Shown here: piece by piece, positions 1-10,949 of the stretch
How positions within the stretch are numbered: the stretch's first letter is position 1
Layout of the letters: each line of letters opens with the position of its first letter
Source: Capillidium heterosporum
Taxonomy: Eukaryota; Entomophthoromycota; Entomophthoromycetes; Entomophthorales; Capillidiaceae
Reading direction: 5' to 3'
DNA: 64,000 bases
Assembly: GCA_016630905.1 (NCBI GenBank)
Contig: WBMQ01000001.1
Span: forward strand, 1,116,001-1,180,000
Notes under the pieces: generated by a model
Told to the model about the DNA's origin: nothing
Databases searched by the model: none
The model's input: only the letters and a program-made list of their open reading frames with translations
Made by a program: the position numbers and the translations under genes

Positions 1-740
1 CCGTTTATTTGTTGAAAATGCTCAATTAGCAGCATATAGAAATTAGAAACCGGTAGTGGAATTTATATATACCTAGTATAGGAATAATTCAAGAAGCCCA
101 CCAAATAGCAACATACTATTGTGTATATATATTATTTATATAACGTGAGCCTGGATTCCAATCTTTGGCTTTTGCATTTTTGCTAACTTTTATACAAAGC
201 AGTTAAACCGCTATGGAAATAGCTTATTATAATGTTGAGGGTTCTATAATGTAAGGCTAAAATTTCAAGGTTGAAATGGCAGAATGGAGATCATCGATAA
301 CATATTGTATAAATAGGAGTTTTTTTGAAAAGTTATAAAATATTTAATCTATAGTAGTTTTAAAATTGGCTATTTAAAATATGTAAACCCTTATTACACC
401 TTCATAATTTAAATAGCTTTTGAATGGAACGGTATTAAATCAAGCAACATCATTAATTTCAAACTATAAAGCCTTTTATACACATCAGATAATACAATAT
501 GAAGTTTAAAACATATAATTTCTTTATAATTAGCCTAATCAACAAATTACAAGAAAAGAAGCAAGGAATTAGCTTAACAAAATTTAATGTCCTATTTATT
601 CCTGAGGAGGATCCATGTTTATCTTGGGATTGTGGAAAAGAGTGTGGTCGCCTAGCGAAATTCAAAAAAATGCAAAATATTAAAGTGTTACCATCTCCGA
701 AGGGGAAGCTCTACAAAATAAAACATTAGTTCAATTCAAC
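1..740. other. AT-rich spacer, no supported gene
   Basis: This spacer has only short open frames without recognisable motifs, including a 76-codon frame at 499-729. It lies downstream of the COX6A-like gene on the minus strand. I see no RNA gene or repeat in it. Confidence 0.5.
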
Positions 741-1121
741 TTAAATAGATACCTTCTTGCGGAGGCGCAGATGAGGCCAAGCCTTGTACTCGTAAGGGTG
801 GTGGGCTACGTGCTCCTCGTGCTCCTTAGCCAGGCGGTAGGCATTGTAGGCAGCCAAAATGACGATGGGGGTAGCTACGTAGAGGGAGATTAAACGCCAG
901 GTGTTGGTGGCCTCTTTATAAAAAGTTAATAAACAATAAAACTTGAATTTACTCTTAGCATGTTCGCGGGTATGCTGGAGCTCGTGGAAGTAGGCGTTGT
1001 TGGCGTCGTGCTTGGCAGCGTTGGCGAAACTACGGACTGAAGTCTTATTCAATCCGGACAATTTAACAAACTGGGCTAAACGGGAAGTCATTTCTTTAGT
1101 TCTAGTGAAAAAGGTAAACAT
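741..1121 (-). CDS. Cytochrome c oxidase subunit VIa (COX6A/Cox13-like), mitochondrial
   Basis: Small accessory subunit of respiratory complex IV in the mitochondrial inner membrane. The open frame runs through the intron, but a 39-nt GT-AG intron at 914-952 splices HAK onto KATNTW, the family's usual sequence before its single membrane helix (ISLYVATPIVILAAYNAY). After the helix comes the matching AKEHEEHVAHHP tail. The N terminus is basic and hydroxylated, as expected of a mitochondrial presequence. Two start codons are possible, at 1121 and 1091. I prefer 1091 (MTSRLAQF), which gives a typical presequence. A TGATTGGT box lies upstream. The stop is at 741. Confidence 0.88.
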   Translation of the reverse strand: MFTFFTRTKEMTSRLAQFVKLSGLNKTSVRSFANAAKHDANNAYFHELQHTREHAKSKFKFYCLLTFYKEATNTWRLISLYVATPIVILAAYNAYRLAKEHEEHVAHHPYEYKAWPHLRLRKKVSI

Positions 1122-1167
1122 CTCAGATCTTGATAATTTTTCATCAGTTCGATCCCATATTCGATGT

Positions 1168-1175
1168 TGATTGGT
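1168..1175 (-). promoter_or_regulatory. Possible HAP/CCAAT box upstream of COX6A
   Basis: The sequence TGATTGGT (CCAAT box read on the minus strand) sits 47-77 bp upstream of the two candidate COX6A starts. It matches the known HAP2/3/4/5 consensus TNATTGGT, which controls respiratory genes in yeast. Function here is inferred. Confidence 0.35.
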
Positions 1176-1743
1176 TGAATTTCATCATCCAATTCTCTCA
1201 AGATTTTTTGCAAGTGATGGAACGTTTGAATTAGTATGCCATTACTCAAAGTCCGAAAAAACTTGGCCTATTGTTTAATCAAAGAAATAGGTAAAAGGGC
1301 AAATTTAATATGTAAGGATTGGACTTTAGGTTAGAATCAAAAGCTATATAGGATTCACTACATATACTTTTATCTAACATTAATCGATATCAAACGTGGA
1401 TGAGTCTTTCATGTAGCAAGTAAGATAGACAGTACAAATCACATTTCTTTTTGAAAAGGTCCTATACATGATAAATAGATATACATAAACCCCTCCCGCC
1501 TGTATGTCAATGATGTCTAGTACCCCTAATTACACTATATGCATGGGCATCTTGATGTGACTTTGTTTACTAAGCACCTACCTCTTCAAAGTTTTAATGA
1601 TAACATACATCCATTCATTGTCCACCAGCATCACGACACTTTTCAATTCCAACCAATCATAAATTACCATTTTGGAGTACTTTTAAGCCTGAAATTTAAA
1701 TCAAATCCTACCCAACTAACTTTATCTTCAAGTTGATTTCAAC
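1176..1743. other. Divergent spacer between COX6A and the HERP-like gene
   Basis: This region separates two genes transcribed away from each other and presumably holds both promoters. It contains a second CCAAT (about 1189-1193) and no supported gene; the 65-codon frame at 1539 has no family features. Confidence 0.4.
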
Positions 1744-2841
1744 ATGGAACTAAACTACTTAAATGAAGCACCTGAAGGTGAACACAGCTTGATCGAATTA
1801 CGACTGAGCACCAACCAAAGTGGCGATTTGCAAAGCTATTTTGCCTTTATTCAACCTAGCTCAACCGTCTTAAGACTAAAGCACCTCATCAAAGCTAAAT
1901 TACCGTCCAAACCGAGGGTACGAGTTCAAGGCTTGATCTTTGGTGGAAAGTTGTTGGCCAACAACGAAATTTTCGGTGAAATATTGAAAGATGTAAGGGT
2001 TTTTTATATTGAAAGGATTTTAATTTTATCAGACTTTAGCCGATCGACCGGTGGTACATCTAGTAATATCCTACTCAATTCCCGAATCGAATCAAACTTC
2101 GAGTACCTCAACTACCAACATCACCAACCCACCAGTTGAAAATTTCCAACCAGCTTCAACTGACTCATTTCCTTTTGATAGCTCCAGATTCCAAACACTC
2201 CCCATCCCATCAAGTCAACCACCCAATACAAATGCTTTAAGAGATTTTCAACGTGAAGACCTGGAAAACTTATACCGCAGCATGCATGGGAACCATGCTC
2301 AACTCAACACTGCGGTTGAACATGATATCTACTATAAGCATGTTACTTTAAAGTAAGCTTTTTCTAATGTCTATTACTAATTCATCTATAAAGTGGTGAA
2401 GATTGTTTGGTTGCCTTACCTCCTTCTTTCCGAAACGAAAACAACCCAAATTTAAATGGTGAACCGGCGCCAAATCCCGGTGCAAGGTTGAGAACCTTCC
2501 AATCCCTTTTGGAGATGTTGCTTTCCTGCGCTAGTATCCTACAATTCCTTCTCAAGGTCCTGTTCTTTGTATATATATTTTTTTCGGGTGCAAGCATCTA
2601 CAAACAGATATTTATAGTATTTGTAGCACTTATTGTCTATGCACGACAGAACGGCTTTATAGGTATTGAGATTGAAGTCGTCCGAGAGAATGCCAACCGT
2701 GACGCGACTCCTGCCGTCAATCCAGACCCACATGAAGGCATGCAACAGCCAAACCGACCTGGACATCCCATCCTTGAGGCTTTAAAAGCCTTTTTCAATT
2801 CCCTCAACCCGGCTGGTGTCAACATGCGAAGGGATGAGTAG
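1744..2841 (+). CDS. HERP/Usa1-like ubiquitin-domain ER membrane protein
   Basis: Likely component of ER-associated degradation. It has three exons, 1744-1992, 2033-2352 and 2394-2841, with introns of 40 and 41 nt; the second intron carries a TACTAAT branch site. The product is about 338 residues. Residues about 15-95 form a ubiquitin-like domain (LKHLIKAKLPSKP, VQGLIFGGKLL, VVHLVISYS). A Ser/Pro-rich linker follows, then a hydrophobic hairpin (LLSCASILQFLLKVLFFVYIFF, IFIVFVALIVYARQNG) and a polar tail. Order, spacing and length match animal HERPUD proteins and the functional analogue Usa1. A Dsc3-type ubiquitin-like protein is the alternative, but the tail fits HERP better. The call is by family pattern, not alignment. 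Confidence 0.6.
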
Positions 2842-3706
2842 TATATACATCTAGCTTAAAAACTAGGTTAAATGCCCTTTTCATAATGCCACATAGTCTG
2901 ATACCCCTGCTTTACTCAGTTCAACTCTACTATTCTTTTAAATAAAGCATAACAAAACAAACTAGTTTACGATTTAGTACAAGTATGGATATTCAACAAG
3001 CAGGTATAGGAATAGTTTCGATTGATAATACAGAATGTAGCTTTGTAGTACATATATTGTTTAGATGTCACAATATATTGTCATTTACATCTCTACTTCA
3101 AATCAATTTGGATATATAAAAGTGAAGCTAGTTTAAATTTGGTTGCTATAACCTCTACTTTTGATAGGAAAGTAGAATCAGGCATATAATATAATGGCCT
3201 ATATAAAGCAATGGTAGAGGTATCTAAATTTTTAAATAAACTATAGTACACTTTTATTTTGAATGTTTCCACGATCAAAAGTCATTTTACAGACAACGAT
3301 GGTATTTGATGATTCCGTATTCAAGTACTTTCCCCAACACATCATAAGATTTCAACAAACAATTTCGCAAGATACATCTCAAGTTGATTTGGCTGTAAGC
3401 AGAATAAATGGAAAACTTATCAATTGGGAAATTATTGGAGTGATCGACATCCAAATATATACTTGCAAAGATAAAACATCATAAATCAATATATTCTTTT
3501 ATTGAACAGATATGGAAAGATGTATAAGGAGACACCTGTATTAGCCAAGGAAATTTTAGTAATATAAACACTAAAAGTATACTATCTGTATATATATAAT
3601 AAAAGCAATATAACATTAAAAATATAAGCTTGGATTTATTATAAGGAGAGTATAAAAGCTGATCTAAACCTAACCAACCCAATATAATTAATTAACTAAG
3701 ATAGGA
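2842..3706. other. AT-rich convergent spacer
   Basis: Lies between the 3' ends of the HERP-like and PAQR genes. Short frames at 3263-3484 (+) and 3479-3682 (-) have no family features and were not accepted. Confidence 0.45.
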
Positions 3707-4974
3707 TCAACTGAGGCAGATAGCTTCCCCTGAATGATGCCAGTGGAACGCTTTGACGACTCCAATGTAGTGGAAGATGGCAGCAGTTACTACGAATATA
3801 TGGAAAATTTGATGGCTGTGGAACTAGTCAAAGGGTTAGAAAATAAAGTAAACCAAAACTAATAGCTACCCAAATATCGAACTTGCCAGGGAACCATCGT
3901 TCCGGAATCCTAACATGATAAGTACAAATATATTTGATTTAAGTTACCTAAAGCCGTAGATTAAAGCTCCAGCCAGGTAGAAGAGTCCCATAGATACACT
4001 CTCCTTGAGGGATAGAGCATGGAAGGCCCGTTCGAGCTAAATTGATTAGCTTTGGATTGAGAATATAAAGTTACCCCAAACGAGTATACGGCATGGGAGA
4101 TAGGTAGGACACCAAAGGCTCCCAATCCTACGAAAAGTAAGGTGCGCTGGGTTCGGTACTTGAGCTGAGAGTACTCGTCGGAAACAGTGAAAATTATCTA
4201 TACATTGTTTAAACATTTATATTAGTGAAAAAACCTACCGTCAAGATACCGAATAAAGTAATTCCTGACAAGTAAATGAGCTTCCAGATGTTCTCACAGT
4301 AGAAACCTACACTATTAAAACATGTAAATAACTAAAAATTTACCATAGTAGACGGAAGGGAAAGTCGATCCACTAAATATTGAAAAGCTTAGTACCAAGG
4401 ACAAACTACTTAACACCTACACTATCAAAAAGACGATTCCCACATAGTCACATTTGTTCCACCCCAGTGAAACCTTATGTGAGTGGCACGAAAACAGGTG
4501 AAAAAGGCTCGAGCACCCCAAACATAAAATGGCAGTAGCTATAAACGTATAGACGACGGCGTAATCGGACCATAAAGCCGACGACTTTTGAAACAAATAG
4601 AAGGAAGTAGTAACTGCCAACACTACGAAAGCTACACACCCAATAAGATGGGAATACACGTTGACACTTTCGTTATGGAGGAAGAGTAAAGATTTGAAGC
4701 AGCGTCGATAACTGTCAGTTGGAACTCGATATCCAGTATGGATGTATATGTTATCTTGAGCCCAAGCGGGTAGTTCGTGAAAGGTACATAAAAGCTGGTT
4801 GACTTTGTCTTGTAAAGGCTTGACGTCCAAGTTGGAAAGGCTAGAACTCGCTAGTTCCAAAACGGTCTGTTGATGGGGCTCTTGCTTTTTCAAGTTGTTG
4901 GTACGCTTACGGTTACGTGGCTATAAATTGAAATATAAATTTAATATCTGTTGTTGTTGTTGCTTCGTTACCAT
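3707..4974 (-). CDS. PAQR/adiponectin-receptor family membrane protein (Izh/HlyIII-like)
   Basis: Seven-helix membrane protein of the PAQR family, which in fungi affects sterol and zinc homeostasis. The model needs seven short introns. The first (4921-4971, 51 nt) falls immediately after the ATG at 4974, so coding exon 1 is just the start codon, followed by PRNRKRTNN. Diagnostic blocks in order: AWAQDNIYIHTGYR, the NESVNVYSHLIG turn, SSLFHLFSCHS, CDYVGI, GSTFPSVYYGFYC, and the C-terminal HSHQIFH followed by HYIGVVKAFHW. The conserved His/Asp/Ser zinc-site residues are present. All junctions checked are GT-AG and keep frame. Confidence 0.87.
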
Positions 4975-6214
4975 ATTGTCTAAATGATGCGTCTCAAGTC
5001 GTAAGGTTAAAAGATGAAGATAGCAAACTTCGACAAAATTTTATTTTGTTGAAAAAGGACAATGCAAATGTGCGTTCAATTTAGGAAGAAGATTGGCTAA
5101 GGTATTCCCTAGAATATTCCTAGGGTGGATTGGAGGTAAAAGATAACCTATCCTTTATCTCGGCTTGAGCTTGAGGTAGTATTTTACATACCCTCACCAA
5201 AACCTATTTGTAATGGACATCTACATATCAATCAGCTATGCCACGCCCATTATCTCGATTTAATAGGGTGCCCAAGTTGGACGGTTGGTGATAAAGCGTT
5301 GAATTTATTTGGCTTGAGACATGCTATCTTCGAAACTATGATGTACCTATTTAGATAACATACTGTCATTGGATTAGGTTTCAATAGCTTTTCACTATTA
5401 CCATAACTATTCCATTATAGGCTGGAATGCTAGATTTGGGCTAAGCAATTTGGCAAAAAGTTGGGGTAGAACGAAGGATTTGCTAAACGGAAGCTTTGAC
5501 AATATGGATAAAAGGACTTGAAACTGAAAAGTAGATGGATCGAAAAGGCCACTACCTCCGTTCTGGCCCATTGTTCCAGCTTCCTTTTAGCTGTATTGGG
5601 AGGAATCGGAGCGTTCAATAGGAATAGGGTGGGTATGAATTTGTGACTATCTCCGTTCGGATATAGTAGATCCTAAGTTGACAGTAAAATCTGGATGGAT
5701 TGTGATTTTACGATCATCAAATGTAGGGCATGTTGTAAAATCCTAGAGGGCCTTAATTGAACTTGAATATATATAACTAACCCTTGGGATAAATGGATAC
5801 AGCTATAAGGGCTATATATTTAATGCTATATCAATTATAGTTAAAGTATGAGAATTTGCCTGATAGCAACTTTACTAGAGGATCAACTGATACAAATTAA
5901 AAACGAAAGATTAATCACAATATCAATTCATTATAGATAGATCCTCTATATAATGGTGAAGAGGAGTCCTCATATTAATTCACTAAATGAATGCTACTAC
6001 AAAGTATCTTTGAAACCTTAGCCTCCAAACTTCCAAGATCGAAAGCTAGAACTTTGAAAATAGAAATATTTATTTGTACAAATTATTCCCATACCATAAA
6101 TTCGATCGTTGCTTTAGAAATCGAAAAATACATTGAGCATCGATCGAATACCATCTCAACTCAATCAGATCCATATCTATAAACCTATACGTCTACTCAC
6201 TTTTGACACCAGTC
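4975..6214. other. Spacer with a possible thiamine-pyrophosphokinase-like fragment
   Basis: No complete gene seen. On the minus strand at about 5530-5665 a reading frame after a TTAG acceptor reads LLYPNGDSHKF, then FLLNAPIPP and LEQWARTEV. This resembles the start of thiamine pyrophosphokinase (L-x-PN-x-D, LN-x-x-I, W). The CADGGANR motif expected next was not found, so any such gene would be truncated. Confidence 0.3.
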
Positions 6215-7152
6215 TTAACGTCGATTTTGAACTTTGGATGGTTGAGTGGTTTGGCTTTTACGAATCTTTTGAAAGTATTGGTTGACAATTGCATAAGTCC
6301 AAACTAAATTGAGGAATCCCAACATTAACATAAATACTACAGTCAATGTAACTACAACTTTAGGTAGCTGATTCAAGTTGTCCATAAGTACATACCAATT
6401 CCTTACAAGGCTCGTATTTAGGTTAGCACCAACTCGTTTCGAAACAGAAGTATACACCATGGATTTTACACCCGGATTGCATATAGCATAATAAACAGCG
6501 TACGGGACGATAGTAGCACGAAGTAGAATAAAGGATGCAGCCCTCCAAAACAAAGCCAATTCGAAGTGTACTGTTTGCTTCAACTTCAAAGTCTTCAAAT
6601 ACCAAACTAAATTCATTGGGATAACCGTTAGTTCAGTAATGAAGAACAAAGTTGGGAAGAAGGCGGCTTGTCGGAACGTCTAAATCCAAATATATAAGCT
6701 TTACGTAGAGAAAATAGAGTTCTTACCGGTATCAATAACGCACCTACCAGCCCAATTATATGATGTACCCATAAAGTAAAATGGATGTTGGTCTGTAAAG
6801 CCATAGTCCCCATATCGTATAAAGTATATCCTATAAAGTTGGCCAGCGCGAAATCTAAAATTTCTGGGTAGGGGTTGAGTACGTCGCCCTTAAAGTACTG
6901 ATCAACGAATATCAGTTTGAAACCTATACTACCGACTATAATGCCGTTTATAGTTGAGGGAATCCTATATAAAAACAACCATATAAATAATTTATTATAA
7001 TTCTGAAATACTTACTTTTCACACATATCAATTTTATCATTATTGTTTAGCTTAACCGTCTTTAAAAGGAACTGTAAGATGGTTTGGTGTAGGACGAAAT
7101 GGATAGTAGTGTATAGTAAGAAGAACGACACTACGGTAGCTAGTTGTAACAT
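6215..7152 (-). CDS. TLC-domain (TRAM/LAG1/CLN8) multi-pass membrane protein
   Basis: At least three exons with introns at 6680-6726 (47 nt) and 6965-7015 (51 nt); both junctions keep frame (CEK-IPSTING and LLIP-TFRQAAFFP). The product has about six hydrophobic segments. It carries the TLC hallmark His pair in FTLWVHHIIGLVGALL, preceded by NFIGYTLYDMGTMA, and a Lys/Gln-rich C terminus, as in TMEM56/TLCD lipid-related proteins. The start is uncertain: I used the in-frame ATG at 7152 (MLQLATVVSFFLLY), but the frame stays open upstream to about 7270 (FGEKYIKPLITFGTSN), so another 5' exon is likely. The substrate is unknown. Confidence 0.7.
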
Positions 7153-8494
7153 TATATCGCTTAATTCTTTGAGAGATAGATTTGAAGTACCGAATGTAAT
7201 AAGTGGCTTTATATACTTTTCTCCAAATCTTAAATAGTTTGGACATCGATCGGGCAGTAGTTCATACTTTTAGTTCAGTTACTCCACACTTTAGTTGGAG
7301 CATCGATTAATTACGATCTAAAGCTACACTTAGAATGTTTCAATGCTCCTGTACCATAATTGTCAAATATCCTTAGTGAAATTCTCGGTAGGCTTATTGG
7401 TATAAGCTTTGATAGGGATCATCATTAGATTGTTTAGAGGAGGCTAAACCTTGTGAACACTACAGGTGGGCACTCGGGGAAAATAGTAGTTGCTCAAAGG
7501 GAATTTGATAATCCCTTTGGCTTAGGACGATATAAAGCTTTAGTTGTTCAGTTTTAGATTAGCAACTAAAGTATACCTTTTCGAAAATCACAAAGCCGTA
7601 ACTAATAAAGAACCGATGATTAAAGTCCAAGTAATTAAACTTGAGCTAGTCTAACAAAAACATATATTAAAATTTTGTAATTAAATTCGATAGAATATCC
7701 GAGTTATTTTCATGGCTGGTAAGCTTATTAAAGTTTTATAGCCAAGGTATTGACACTTCTTTTGAATAGCTTCCCTAGAGTATTTTAAAGTAGCCTTAGA
7801 GCTTGTAGTATGTAAAGAAAGGTCAGTTAACTTTGGGTGTCTCAATTTAAAAAAGCTAGACTGAACAAGGATCAATCCATCGAAGGCTTTAGGTTCTTTA
7901 GTTGACATTTCAAAAGAGGTATTATATCCCTCAGTCGATTAAGCCATCCAAGAGGCAATGTTGGGCAGGATATCTATGTTCAACTGGTTCCAAACTTAGG
8001 CTTGGTAAGAGTCAGCTCATTTAATCTATCACTGTAGGTAAAAGACAATCAACCTGCACTGTTGATCTAAAGCAGCTTATATCACGTTGACCTAGCAGCT
8101 CTGAAAGCAAAAGTTTATAGTGAGGAGATTATAGGAAGGGATTTTGATGAAAAAACCTTACAAGTTGGTAACATCTCAACCTAAATATGTAAATATCTTT
8201 AGAGGAATCTGTTGGATTCGGGCTCTTTATCAGCCTTCCTATACGAAATCCCCCTACAAAGGATTTTCACTACAATGTAATTTCAACATTCTACACATAT
8301 CCTTTAAAAAGTCTTGAATAGCATAAAATAATAACATATAGCCAAAAATATATTGGTTATATTATAAAGCTATAACTATACTCATATATTTGTTGTAAAT
8401 CTAAGTCGAAGCTTGCTCTTATATAAGTAAAGCGTTCTCTTGATGCTTCAGCTACCTCAATTTTATTTTAATGATTCGATGTAATCAAGTATAA
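7153..8494. other. Spacer with no supported gene
   Basis: Contains possible extra 5' coding sequence of the TLC gene up to about 7270 and a 75-codon minus-strand frame at 7681-7908 starting MSTKEPKAFDG that I do not recognise. No repeat or RNA gene was identified. Confidence 0.35.
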
Positions 8495-9558
8495 TCTCTA
8501 TAGTGATTCAACTTTGCTTATACTTGTACAAGATATCTAAAATATGTCGACTGTAACTTATACGGAAGCCTAGCATCTATGGCTTTGGTTTGAACTTCAT
8601 CAACTTCTCAAATTGATCTATAAAAATCATCAGCGTAAGCAATTGCATCCATTTATAAAGTATTTTAGAACTACTGGAGTGGTTATGATGATTGATAAAA
8701 ACCTTAGTAATCAAAAGTGATTCCACTGTTGTCTTGAGCTCGCTCCTTAGGTTTATAAAACTGACCAGTTGGATCATCAGTTTATCAAAGTCTTAGCTTA
8801 CTACCAAGTCCTCCTGGTCGGCATTTTTAAAAAGGGAGGTGAGTTAAAGTAAAATCTTGGAGTGCTTTAAGTACATCTGGGTTGAAAGCTAGCGGATCAT
8901 GGATATAAGGATCGATGAAGAAGGATTGATGAAAGCCTCTTTCCGGGGCCAATGTTTTGGCCTGAAAATTGAGAGTTGTCTTTTGGATTCTTAGACTCAT
9001 ATTTCCCAGTGTTGGCCTGATGCTGGACTATCGGTGCCAAGAACGACTTTACCATTTTGATATTATTGACCTGAACTTTTAGTATCAAGTACGGTTTGTT
9101 GTGGTTAGATGTCAGTTCAAGGCAAGTGATGTAAATTTGGATAAGTCGGCACTGATCTCTTTGCAGAAGGAGGGTTTTTGGACCTTAATGAACTCATACA
9201 ATAACATAGAAAATTTTCCAATAGATGTGAATATTACCATTCCACTTATAGCTAAGATTAAATGCAGTCGTTAGGAGAGCTTATGTTGGACCTTACTGGC
9301 CATACAATCACTTAGGTGGATGCCTAGTAAACGACTTAAACATATAGCCCGGTAGTGATAGAATTACTGAGAAACTATAGGTGGATTGTCGAAGTCTTTA
9401 TTGTTGATAAATGAAAATAGGAAGTTGATTATAAGGAGTGATAACAAAAGTTACATATAGGTCAATTTGTATAGTAGGGAGATCCGCTTGATAGGATTTT
9501 CTTTAAGAGACACAAGTTGTTGGGAGCCATGAAACATATAGTGTATACTAGAAGCAAG
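8495..9558 (-). pseudogene. Zn2Cys6-family regulator remnant (C-terminal two thirds), cut at the transposon edge
   Basis: A decayed copy of the regulators at 18519-20337 and 27719-29543. On the minus strand, homologous segments appear in the right order with stops and shifts between them. They are TLLLVYTICFMA at about 9515-9558, a block near 9330-9450, a block near 9090-9170, FYKWMQLLTLMIFIDQFEKLMKFKPKP at 8577-8660, and ILDILYKYKQ near 8510. Similarity stops at base 9558, where the MULE inverted repeat starts. The N-terminal part, including the Zn clusters, was not found on the other side of the element. Confidence 0.75.
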
Positions 9559-10193
9559 GTACTATAATTATGACTGCTCATTATTACCCATATGAAAATG
9601 TACTTTTTGAAAATACTTTATAGGATCAGACCCAAATAGGAAGATTCATCATAGTAAAAGTGGAATGAATAATACAGACCTTTTAAAATAGATACTATGA
9701 GTTGCAAATTTTCTACATACAATGTAAACATTTATCCAGATATACAGATGCAAGCAAACATTGCACCTTGCTGTTAAGAAAATGCAGATACATGCTTTTA
9801 GATTTATGGGCGATATGATGTATAATTCATAAGTGTATGAATTTGAATTTCAGATTTGTGATATTTCAAATCGCTTTAGCAAATATCCAAAGCCAAAATA
9901 GTTAGAAATCGCTCATATAGGTGATCCTTAGACTTGGAAGACTTTGTAGCTCTCACTTCTAATAAGAAATCCAATGCTACAAACATACATATACAGGCAA
10001 ATGGATGGTAATGGTCGTGGAAAGGTATTAGATACTAACTGAAATATAGCTTTATTTAACTATACTCTATCATTGGCTGCAAGGGTAAAAACACTTGGTC
10101 AGATATCTGGACTATATGAAAACTGACAGGATTCACTACATCCTTCAGTAAACTAGCTGCAAGCTAAGGGTTTGTGAGAATAGTTTAATGAAC
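9559..10193 (+). repeat. Left terminal inverted repeat of the MULE
   Basis: About 635 bp, nearly perfect reverse complement of 13638-14274. Internal landmarks shared by both arms include GGTCTGATCC/GGATCAGACC and the CTTAGCTTGC/GCAAGCTAAG block at the inner end. Confidence 0.88.
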
Positions 10194-10949
10194 TACCTAT
10201 TTTAAATAGTATACTAAGCTTCCTATTCTAAAATTGAAAGTTTGATAGAAGTAACAAATATTGCTTTATTAAGTTCAAATAAAACTATTTTAAAGGAGTT
10301 TATAGTGACTTTTAATTTGAGTTCGATTTTATTGTATATTTTGATAGCTGATTTGATTCATTACAACTGTGGTGGATCTGGAAAATACATAAATAAAGAT
10401 GCATGCAATCTTAAGACAGCATCTTGCCGTTATCATATACTTAATTATAGATACGTCAGGATTAGAAATTTATACCTTCATCAGATCGATGAAGATTCCA
10501 TTCCCTGCTGCCACCACTTTAAGGGATTTTTAAAATATCAAAGTTAGTTTTCGCCTATCCTATAATTTTGTAGAATCACTCATTTTTACCAGTTATTGAA
10601 AATCCAAACTAACTTTAAACCTTTCAAACTTTATAGTTATAGACTCTTTTCCGACATTTATGAAATTCTTAATATAGATCTTTGACACCAACGCCTTTCA
10701 TTATATCAAATATAAAACCAACAGCTTTTCAAATCGCCAAGTCTTTAAGTAAATTTTAAAAAGAATCAAGTAAGCTTCTGTAAATATGTCGACTAATAAA
10801 AATGTTATTTTTTAAATTATACCTATAGGCTATTTAAGACTTCAGCACATATACCAGTTATTATTGCAACGAGTAGAGTAGTTTAAAGAGTTATCAAATT
10901 ATTAAATAGTAAAATTTGTTTCAATTTTTAATTTTAGTCTTCTTCAGAT

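Noticed and set aside
499-729. 76-codon plus-strand frame MKFKTYNFFI
   Set aside because: AT-rich, Lys/Ile/Phe-biased composition of random frames; no motif and no splice-supported extension.
1144-1156. GTTCGATCCC-like T-loop, considered as a tRNA
   Set aside because: No matching acceptor, D or anticodon arms could be drawn around it.
3263-3484. 73-codon plus frame with ATG
   Set aside because: No family features; located in a convergent spacer of similar base composition.
10242-10547. 101-codon frame inside the MULE, considered as a passenger gene
   Set aside because: Starts with TTG and not ATG, sequence biased to Ile/Tyr/Asn, and no recognisable domain.
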